From positions 1 through 10,000 of the forward strand of contig JAIWNQ010000095.1 in the NCBI GenBank assembly GCA_020216745.1: 10,000 nucleotides of DNA, given 5' to 3'. Below, piece by piece: positions 1-5,775 of the stretch. Positions within the stretch are counted from its first letter, which is position 1; every line of letters begins with the position of its first letter. The DNA comes from Candidatus Hydrogenedens sp. (GTDB lineage: Bacteria > Hydrogenedentota > Hydrogenedentia > Hydrogenedentales > Hydrogenedentaceae). The position numbers and the translations under genes were made by a program. The notes below the pieces were generated by a model. That model worked only from the letters and a program-made list of their open reading frames with translations. It did no database searches and was not told the DNA's origin.

Positions 1-8
1 GTTTTAGG

Positions 9-13
9 CTCCT
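9..13 (-). promoter_or_regulatory. Ribosome binding site for a gene just off the left edge
   Basis: On the minus strand the five bases read AGGAG, a near-perfect Shine-Dalgarno core, lying 6 bases past the stop codon of the DUF6599-type lipoprotein gene. Eight bases remain before the window ends, which is the normal spacing to a start codon. This suggests that the next minus-strand gene starts at or just beyond position 1 and is co-transcribed with the lipoprotein gene. The start codon itself is not visible. Confidence 0.45.
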
Positions 14-19
14 ATCGTA

Positions 20-952
20 TTATTCTATTTTATTAATAATTTGATTTAAATACAAATCACCAATTTCCTTTTTTTGCCAGTCTATAATGAGGATAAGATA
101 ATTCTTCTTTTGATGTATCAGTATTGATTTAAATTCCCAAATACCAGATGCTTTTTCTTGAGTTGGGAATTCTTTCGATTGTTCTAATATTTCTTTTAGA
201 TTTTTAGCAATTATTTTGGCACGTTCCTTTTTTGGGTACTTGATAATAATCACATTAAACTGCTCTTGAGATTCGGGAAGTGAATATCGAACTAACACAC
301 CCTCACATCCGTTATCAATACCTAAAATGTTCTCATTTGAAATAAAGTAATGGACATTTAAGAGGTTGAAATCTTTAAAGTAGTGGATGTGACTTTTCAT
401 CAAGCCTTTATCAGGGAGCACATGTATAATCTTAGGTGGATTGCCTTTATCTGGGATTTGGCGGTCGATACATTTTCCTAATTCTAAAATGGTTTGGTTT
501 AATTCGTGAGAATCTCCCATACCTGTGATGCAGATAAAGTATTTGCTTTTCCAGAAGGCAAGGGAATTGTTCATATATTCCGATTCTGCCCCGATGCCGA
601 TTTCTTTTTGGTCGCGGATGTCATTATGGTATGCTCCATACGCACCGTTGGAATCGCCCATATCAAAAATATCTACGATAATATCTGCTTCCTTTGGACG
701 AGACCATCGGTAAGCAAAAACTTCTTTAACCCCTAATGAGCGATAGACCTCCGCATTTCCATCAATGTAATCGTAAAGATTATCTGCGGTATATTGGTCA
801 GGAATGGGCTTGACTAAACTCCATTGATTTACTGATTCAGGAAAAACAATAGGGATATTCTTCACATCTGCCTCCGACACATTTATACTTTTACAAGATA
901 CAATAAAAATTAGTAATATTACAATTATACATTCCTTTTTTTTCGACATCAT
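20..952 (-). CDS. DUF6599-type lipoprotein
   Basis: The 310-residue protein begins with a Lys-rich N-region (KKK at 4-6), a hydrophobic stretch (about 9-18) and a lipobox IVSC ending at Cys20. It is therefore predicted to be a lipid-anchored exported protein. The part after Cys20 carries blocks I associate with the DUF6599 family: LYDYIDGNAEVY at 59-70, an aromatic/Pro strand at 80-86, and an IFDMGDSNGAYGAY block near 95-108. The family has no established biochemical role, so no function is assigned. The gene lies 85 bases downstream of the DUF6259-type gene on the same strand and may be co-transcribed with it. Start choice is uncertain between two adjacent ATGs (950-952 and 947-949), as no strong ribosome binding site precedes them. 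A TATAAT-like hexamer (minus strand, 964-969) lies just upstream but has no convincing -35 partner. The family call rests on motif memory, not a search. Confidence 0.8.
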   Translation of the reverse strand: MMSKKKECIIVILLIFIVSCKSINVSEADVKNIPIVFPESVNQWSLVKPIPDQYTADNLYDYIDGNAEVYRSLGVKEVFAYRWSRPKEADIIVDIFDMGDSNGAYGAYHNDIRDQKEIGIGAESEYMNNSLAFWKSKYFICITGMGDSHELNQTILELGKCIDRQIPDKGNPPKIIHVLPDKGLMKSHIHYFKDFNLLNVHYFISNENILGIDNGCEGVLVRYSLPESQEQFNVIIIKYPKKERAKIIAKNLKEILEQSKEFPTQEKASGIWEFKSILIHQKKNYLILIIDWQKKEIGDLYLNQIINKIE

Positions 953-1037
953 CTAAAATCCAAATTATAACTTTGTGTTTTCTTTTATATTCACGTATTA
1001 AACCTTTTTCAAAGAAATATGATAAGCGTACGTATGT

Positions 1038-3359
1038 CTATTTATTCCATTCTAACATGATGGCTGAGAGGGGAGGAATTTCTATTGTATTTTGGTTTTC
1101 AGGTAAGGGTTTGGCTTCGCTATCCTGAGACGGGGTTAGATGTAATGAGCAATTGGTGTGATATGCATCGGGTAAATTTATAGATGCGGTTTGTGGTTCT
1201 GGGAGATAGTTTACCAGGAACATTGCTGTTTGGTCTTTATACATCCACCGAGAAGCAAGTATGGAGCGGAAATGGATAATGTCACCACGTGGTGTAATCA
1301 GGGGTACATCTTTGTCTCCACCGTATTCAAAAGGCTTTAACATTTTGCCGAAAAACAGGTATTTGTTACCTTTTCCTGTTCGCCATTTATTTAGGTTGCG
1401 TATTAAGGTTAAAATTTGTTCGTGGTTGGGTCCTTTATCCCATGGTGCAGAACTCCATTCCCATGCGATTTTTCCTCCTTGCCTTAGGTTGATGCTCAGC
1501 ATGTCACCTTGAATAAACGATATTGCAACTCGTTGGTGGAGGTTATATGGACTTTTTTCTTCATCAACGAAATGACTTGTGCCATTTTGGTTACCCATGA
1601 AGTTGTTTAAGTATTCATGGAAGATATATCCGTATGCAGGAACAGGTATTCCGATAGCGAAGTTTAGATAGGACCGACTATCATTGAATAATAGATACGG
1701 GATAAATGGCTCTGCCGAATTTGCTTCACAACCAATAAGCATTTTTGAGCCATGCTGGTGTATTTGTTCCCAGATACGGCGATATAAGTCTTTCATGGCT
1801 TCTGTTTGCCATAATCCTGGACCCGGTGGATGTCCATGATGTCGAGCATAACAGCGGTAACAGTTGCCACCTAAGTTCTGGTCGAAATATTGAAGATAGT
1901 CAATATTATGTGGAATTATTTTTGTGATTTCGTTAACGACCACTTGTTTCACCCATTCAGTTGCTGGACAGAGGTCATAACCAATTCGCTGGGCATTTGG
2001 TCCTGCACATACACCGTTCTCAGCAGGTTTGCCATCAGGTGCGTAGGTGACATATTGGATAACCCGCTTTTCTTGAAACTCTTTTGTCATATCGTATGTT
2101 GGGTCGGTGTTACTCTTTATTGTGTAGGCGGAACCACTTGCATATAAACCAATTAAATCACCTGATTTATGGAGTGCATCTCGGAACCGACAGAAATCTT
2201 CGAAGTCGCCATAGGGAGGCCAGACATAGGGTGGTGCCCATGGTGCACTGCTTTCCCAGTGCATTAATAGTGCCATTATCGAGGATTCTAAGTCTGATGC
2301 TAATTTTTGTAAAATAGGCAGGGCATTCGTGTAAGGATAATATTCAGGATTAGGTGTCATTTCTACGCCTAAATCTCGCTGACCACGGACAGGATACATA
2401 ACGATAATCGGTGATTTGTAATACCAGTCAGGAATAACTGGATTATCTTCCAGCTTTGGTGGTTTATACATTGTTGATGTTTCCCACCAATTGCGGTATA
2501 TCTCTGCCGAGTCATGCCAATCCCCCTTGAAGACGCCGAGTACCATCGGATAAGGCAATGTATAATCTGGTTCACAGACAGGGCCAGGATATAATCGGAA
2601 ATCGAGGTAAATTCCACCTAATGGGTGTTTATGAAATTCAACTCCTTTGGGTGTTCCCTGAGGGTCATGTGCAGAGAAATATAAACCAGCACGAGGTGTA
2701 TAGTATGCCATGAATTGCATTTGGGCAGGTCCTGGATAGACACCGTTCCAGCCCATTGTCGGATGTTCAATTGGTTGCCAACGAAGCCAGCTTTTTTCTC
2801 GCAAATTAGAATCCTCAACGACTACACCTTCACCTCCAGGCCAGAAAAGACGTGCGTCGCCTCCAGAGTTTGGCAAGTTATCAGGAACGACTACCACTGG
2901 AAAGTCTATATGTTCAAGCCATAAACCCGTCTCATTTTTGATGTTGATAGTCCAATAGGTGAAACGGGAATGTTTTGGACATAGAACGAATACCGTAGCA
3001 GAGATGGGCTTGCCTTCTAACTGAGTATATTTTATTTTTAACTTTATTTCCTGGTCTGTTTCTTCACGAGAAAGTTGAATTGATGAACATTTTAATGAAC
3101 TTAAATCTGTTGCAGTTCCATTATCATCCCGTAGTCGAATCGTAAATAAACCACGTGATTGACTTGGAGGGAATATTAATTCCTGCCCTTCACTTTGTAA
3201 TGATTCTATGTCCCCTGTTGTAGGGTTAAGAACCAATCGATAATATTCTGTTGTTATTTCGTTATTCATATCTGCATACACTCCATGAAATTGGATTGTT
3301 CCATAACATAAAAATATAGCCAATACTGACATAAATCTTTTTGCAACCATAGTATTCAT
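1038..3359 (-). CDS. Secreted DUF6259-type protein, glycoside-hydrolase-like
   Basis: This 773-residue protein starts with a typical Sec signal peptide: Lys7-Arg8, a hydrophobic core at about 9-22, and a VYA site with cleavage expected after Ala29. The mature N-terminal third (about 35-300) is a beta-rich, aromatic region with WPGGEG at 173-178 and a YPGP repeated at 208-211 and 257-260. The centre (about 310-600) looks like a TIM-barrel glycosidase: HWESSAPW at 367-374, FDQNLGG at 492-498 and CEANSAEPF at 544-552. Asp493 and Glu545 are plausible catalytic acids, but this is inference from position only. The C-terminal 100 residues look like a beta-sandwich ending in an IPPLSAIMLEW strand, common in glycosidases. 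The overall pattern fits DUF6259; the substrate is unknown, probably a polysaccharide handled outside the cytoplasm. An alternative start is Met4 (3348-3350). AGGA five bases before the first ATG, plus AAGG next to it, supports initiation here. The gene is divergent from the aldo/keto reductase. Confidence 0.8.
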   Translation of the reverse strand: MNTMVAKRFMSVLAIFLCYGTIQFHGVYADMNNEITTEYYRLVLNPTTGDIESLQSEGQELIFPPSQSRGLFTIRLRDDNGTATDLSSLKCSSIQLSREETDQEIKLKIKYTQLEGKPISATVFVLCPKHSRFTYWTINIKNETGLWLEHIDFPVVVVPDNLPNSGGDARLFWPGGEGVVVEDSNLREKSWLRWQPIEHPTMGWNGVYPGPAQMQFMAYYTPRAGLYFSAHDPQGTPKGVEFHKHPLGGIYLDFRLYPGPVCEPDYTLPYPMVLGVFKGDWHDSAEIYRNWWETSTMYKPPKLEDNPVIPDWYYKSPIIVMYPVRGQRDLGVEMTPNPEYYPYTNALPILQKLASDLESSIMALLMHWESSAPWAPPYVWPPYGDFEDFCRFRDALHKSGDLIGLYASGSAYTIKSNTDPTYDMTKEFQEKRVIQYVTYAPDGKPAENGVCAGPNAQRIGYDLCPATEWVKQVVVNEITKIIPHNIDYLQYFDQNLGGNCYRCYARHHGHPPGPGLWQTEAMKDLYRRIWEQIHQHGSKMLIGCEANSAEPFIPYLLFNDSRSYLNFAIGIPVPAYGYIFHEYLNNFMGNQNGTSHFVDEEKSPYNLHQRVAISFIQGDMLSINLRQGGKIAWEWSSAPWDKGPNHEQILTLIRNLNKWRTGKGNKYLFFGKMLKPFEYGGDKDVPLITPRGDIIHFRSILASRWMYKDQTAMFLVNYLPEPQTASINLPDAYHTNCSLHLTPSQDSEAKPLPENQNTIEIPPLSAIMLEWNK

Positions 3360-3391
3360 CCTTATCCTGGTTTAGTTTTACTATGTTATTT

Positions 3392-3420
3392 ATTCTAAAT
3401 TAATCTGTATTTAATAACAA
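3392..3420 (-). promoter_or_regulatory. Possible sigma-70-type promoter for the DUF6259-type gene
   Basis: On the minus strand, TTGTTA (3415-3420) and TAGAAT (3392-3397) are separated by 17 bases, with 4/6 and 5/6 matches to the -35 and -10 consensus. The -10 ends 32 bases before the ATG, giving an expected leader of about 25 bases. The surrounding 155-base divergent region is very AT-rich, so chance matches are likely. No equally good promoter was found for the divergent plus-strand reductase gene. Confidence 0.35.
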
Positions 3421-3501
3421 AATATTAATTTTCTTTTCTGGGTGTAATACGTTAAAATAAAAAACAAATAATTATTGTTTTAGATTAAGTAAATTTTAGA
3501 T

Positions 3502-3508
3502 AAGGAGG
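3502..3508 (+). promoter_or_regulatory. Strong ribosome binding site of the aldo/keto reductase gene
   Basis: AAGGAGG is a perfect match to the anti-Shine-Dalgarno complement and lies 6 bases before the ATG at 3515. It fixes the start of the reductase gene and is the strongest translation signal in the window. Confidence 0.85.
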
Positions 3509-3514
3509 AATATT

Positions 3515-4510
3515 ATGGAATATAAACCACTTGGTACAACCAATGTGAGGATTCCTGTGGTTTCTTTTGGTGCGTGGGCAATTGGTGGGTGGCTTTGGGG
3601 TGGTACAGATGATGAACAAGCAAAACGTGCGATACAGCGTGCTATTGACCTTGGTGTTACGTGTATTGATACCGCGCCTATCTACGGTTTTGGCCACAGC
3701 GAGACAGTTGTCGGTGAAGCGATTCATGATAGAAGGGATCAGGTTTTTATTGCGACGAAATGTGGTCTCCGTTGGGATGTTGATGAAGGTGAATTTTTCT
3801 TTGATACGACCGACCGAAATGGGAATCCGCTTAAGGTCTATAAGAATCTACGCCCTGCCTCGATACGGAAAGAATGTGAGAATAGCCTTCGTCGTCTCAA
3901 AGTAGATGTGATTGACCTTTATCAGTGTCATTGGCCTGATAAAACCACGCCGTTAGATGATACGATGTCTGCACTGCTTTCATTACAAAAAGAAGGCAAA
4001 ATACGGTATATCGGGGTGAGCAATTTTACTGTGGAAATGATGCGGACTTGTCTAAAGAAGGGACGGATTGAAAGCAACCAGCCAAAATATAATGCATTAG
4101 AGCGGGAAATAGAAGTGGAAATTTTACCTTTTTGTCAAGAGAACAACATTTCGGTATTAGCCTATAGTCCTATCGCTCAAGGGTTACTTACAGGAAAGGT
4201 AACTCTTGACAGGGAATTTCCGCAGGGAGATTTGCGGAGGGATAAAGCGATGTTTTCTACTGTGAATCGTCGACGTGTTCTTAATATGCTTGAACGAGTT
4301 AAACCGATTGCAGAAGGGTATGGTATTACGCTTGGGCAATTATTCATTGCTTGGACAGTTCATCAACCAGGGATTACGAGTGCATTGGTTGGGGCACGTA
4401 ACGAATCGCAGGTTGAAGAGAACGCTCGTGCAGGTTCCGTTAAACTGACTTCATCTGACCTGCATGAAATTCGTAAAGCCTTAGAGGAAATGGAGCCATT
4501 ACAGTTATAG
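3515..4510 (+). CDS. Aldo/keto reductase
   Basis: This 331-residue protein is a complete NAD(P)H-dependent oxidoreductase of the aldo/keto reductase superfamily, a cytoplasmic (alpha/beta)8 barrel reducing aldehydes or ketones. The catalytic tetrad is visible: Asp52 and Tyr57 in DTAPIYGFGHSE, Lys82 in ATKCG and His139 in YQCHWPD. Cofactor-site motifs are also present: GVSN at 167-170, Gln189, YSPIAQGLLTGK at 217-228, and a C-terminal GARNESQVEEN at 293-303 of the kind that contacts the NADP 2'-phosphate. Length and motifs match the general-stress AKR subgroup (YhdN/IolS-like) rather than mammalian-type AKR1. The true substrate cannot be told. It is the only confident plus-strand gene, divergent from the DUF6259-type gene and convergent with the hydrolase gene 51 bases beyond its stop. 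No signal peptide is present, so it need not share a pathway with its neighbours. Confidence 0.95.
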   Translation: MEYKPLGTTNVRIPVVSFGAWAIGGWLWGGTDDEQAKRAIQRAIDLGVTCIDTAPIYGFGHSETVVGEAIHDRRDQVFIATKCGLRWDVDEGEFFFDTTDRNGNPLKVYKNLRPASIRKECENSLRRLKVDVIDLYQCHWPDKTTPLDDTMSALLSLQKEGKIRYIGVSNFTVEMMRTCLKKGRIESNQPKYNALEREIEVEILPFCQENNISVLAYSPIAQGLLTGKVTLDREFPQGDLRRDKAMFSTVNRRRVLNMLERVKPIAEGYGITLGQLFIAWTVHQPGITSALVGARNESQVEENARAGSVKLTSSDLHEIRKALEEMEPLQL

Positions 4511-4561
4511 ATTAAGTACATGTGAGTACATAATGTTTAAGGGGGTAAATAGTAATTGGAA

Positions 4562-5119
4562 TTATGATTGTAGGAAAGGGTTGTATTTTTTTTCGGTGCT
4601 GACTGATGTTATGGGACCATGCCCAGGAAAAATGAGGGTGTTTTCAGGCAAGGTTAGAATTTTTGTTTTAATGGCTTCGATTTGCTGTTTTGCCTGTAAG
4701 GAACTAATGGTTCCGCCGACAGAACCAGCAAATAATGCGTCGCCAGTGAATATTATTCCGTCGATATAAAGTCCTACGCTCTCTGGTGTATGGCCAGGAA
4801 GTGATATTATTTGACCTTCATAATCACCTAATTTTAAAGTTGCGGTTTTATTCATGTTTGTATTATGAAAGAAATCTTTTTCGGGGTATTGTTTTAGTCC
4901 GTTGTAACGTTGTCTTAATTTTTGTAATCCTGATATATGGTCATAATGTTCATGAGTAATAAAGACTCCTTTCAATTGGGCTTGTTGTTCTACTAATACC
5001 TGTTCCATCATGGGTGTCCATTCTGGAACATCGATGAGTAATGCCTGTTTGGTTTCTGGGTCGATTAGTATGTAAGCGTTTGCTTCATTGATAGAGGTGC
5101 AGAAATGATATACTATCAT
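4562..5119 (-). CDS. Small MBL-fold metallohydrolase (glyoxalase II-like)
   Basis: The 185-residue protein has the metallo-beta-lactamase fold signature: THEHYDH at 55-61 (His56, His58, Asp60, His61), His110 in LPGHTPESVGLY, the bridging Asp127 in FTGDALFAGSVGG, and His167 in FPGHGP. The full dinuclear metal-ligand set is therefore present and the enzyme should be active. The C-terminal GHGP...NPFL pattern is typical of the YcbL/glyoxalase II-like branch, which hydrolyses thioesters, but the protein is short and the substrate is unknown. The usual GRTD after the aspartate block is GGT-I here. No signal peptide is seen, so it is probably cytoplasmic. Its ATG overlaps the TGA of the pentapeptide-repeat gene (ATGA, 5116-5119), and GAAGGGA (minus strand, 5127-5133) sits 7 bases before the start, so the two are translationally coupled. 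Confidence 0.92.
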   Translation of the reverse strand: MIVYHFCTSINEANAYILIDPETKQALLIDVPEWTPMMEQVLVEQQAQLKGVFITHEHYDHISGLQKLRQRYNGLKQYPEKDFFHNTNMNKTATLKLGDYEGQIISLPGHTPESVGLYIDGIIFTGDALFAGSVGGTISSLQAKQQIEAIKTKILTLPENTLIFPGHGPITSVSTEKKYNPFLQS

Positions 5120-5598
5120 GAAATTATCCCTTCCATCTTTGTTCGGTCGATAATAGGTTCACCACGGGCATTTGTAAGGATGGTATAAGATAAATCGGCA
5201 CAACGGAGTATTGTCCGTTGTAAGTTTGCACCTTGCAGATTTGCTTTTTGTAGGTTTGCACTGGTCAGTCGTGCATAGTATAAATCTGCATCTTTCAAGT
5301 TTGCTTCGGTCAGGTCAGCACCTATTAAGTTTGCTCGTTTTAGGTTTGCTTTTTCTAAATTGCATTTGTGGAGTCGTGCGTTGCTCAATACAACAAATTC
5401 TAAATCTGCCCCTGATAAATCGGCTCCTTCAAGATTTATCCCTGCCAGCCACACGCCCCGTAAATTTTTCCTTCTCAAATCTGCTCCGATTAGTGTTCCT
5501 TGTTGTATTCGTTCTTGAATTTCTTTATCAACGTAATCTGGTAATGCTATTATTCCTCCTGCATTAATATGATATTTTAGCATAGCAATTTCGCTCAT
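5116..5598 (-). CDS. Pentapeptide-repeat protein
   Basis: This 160-residue protein has about 22 consecutive pentapeptides of A(D/N)LXX type spanning residues 37-145 (for example EGADL SGADL, EKANL KRANL IGADL). These are expected to fold into a right-handed quadrilateral beta-helix of roughly five to six turns. An N-terminal cap of about 36 residues (containing INAGGIIALPDY and a helix-like EIQERIQQG) precedes the repeats, and a short charged tail follows. There is no signal peptide, so it is probably cytoplasmic. Known members include DNA-gyrase-protecting DNA mimics (MfpA/Qnr), but this one lacks an obvious acidic DNA-mimic bias, and most members have no known role, so no function is assigned. 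AGGAG (minus strand, 5607-5611) lies 8 bases before the ATG and fixes the start. It is the first gene of a two-gene operon with the MBL-fold hydrolase. Confidence 0.95.
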   Translation of the reverse strand: MSEIAMLKYHINAGGIIALPDYVDKEIQERIQQGTLIGADLRRKNLRGVWLAGINLEGADLSGADLEFVVLSNARLHKCNLEKANLKRANLIGADLTEANLKDADLYYARLTSANLQKANLQGANLQRTILRCADLSYTILTNARGEPIIDRTKMEGIIS

Positions 5599-5633
5599 GG
5601 ATATGGCTCCTGTTTTTTATTGCTGAGGAATAA

Positions 5634-5663
5634 TTTATACTTGTTTTTCCCTTCCATTTTCAA
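5634..5663 (-). promoter_or_regulatory. Promoter of the pentapeptide-repeat/hydrolase operon
   Basis: On the minus strand, TTGAAA (5658-5663, 5/6) and TATAAA (5634-5639, 5/6) are separated by 18 bases. The -10 ends 35 bases before the ATG, so the leader would be about 28 bases and would include the AGGAG site. This is the best promoter-like pair in the window. It implies that the two-gene unit is transcribed independently of the secretin operon upstream. Confidence 0.55.
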
Positions 5664-5753
5664 CTATTGCTTAGAATTGGGAAAATAGGTAAGATAATAG
5701 TATCAATATGAAAATGACATATTTCGTAGGAAAGATTTATTGTTGATTTTTAT

Positions 5754-5771
5754 AAGAGTGTTGATACTCTT
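5754..5771 (-). terminator. Possible weak terminator hairpin after the secretin gene
   Basis: A perfect 6-bp inverted repeat (AAGAGT/ACTCTT) with a 6-base loop starts 4 bases past the secretin stop codon. On the minus strand it is followed by ATAAAAATC, not a T-run, so it is not a canonical intrinsic terminator. It could protect the 3' end or mark the operon end. Its location just past a stop and before a new promoter is the main support. Confidence 0.3.
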
Positions 5772-5775
5772 GTGA

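Noticed and set aside
964..969. TATAAT (minus strand) as a promoter of the DUF6599-type gene
   Set aside because: No -35 better than 3/6 is found at 16-18 bases, and the region is so AT-rich that a bare TATAAT is expected by chance.
2369..2818. Two short minus-strand frames (2369-2617, 2618-2818) inside the DUF6259-type gene
   Set aside because: They are out-of-frame shadows of a long gene with a signal peptide and continuous coding pattern, with no sign of a frameshift.
3475..3503. TTGTTT and TAGATA as a plus-strand promoter for the aldo/keto reductase
   Set aside because: The -10 would end right next to the ribosome binding site, leaving a transcript that starts inside or after it. The -10 also matches only 3/6.
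4511..4561. Terminator between the convergent reductase and hydrolase genes
   Set aside because: Only 4-base GTAC/ACAT self-complementary words are present, with no GC-rich stem and no T-run on either strand.
4533..4769. Plus-strand open frame following the aldo/keto reductase
   Set aside because: It overlaps the conserved C-terminal half of the MBL-fold gene, including its GHGP and TGD motifs. Its protein has Cys- and Phe-rich random composition.
5164..5490. 15-base repeating pattern as a CRISPR or DNA satellite
   Set aside because: The period equals five codons, and the translation gives an unbroken A(D/N)LXX pentapeptide series, so this is coding periodicity.
5211..5567. Plus-strand open frame with Leu/Ser/His-rich protein
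   Set aside because: It is the antisense of the 15-base periodic pentapeptide-repeat gene, whose regular codon pattern keeps the opposite frame open.
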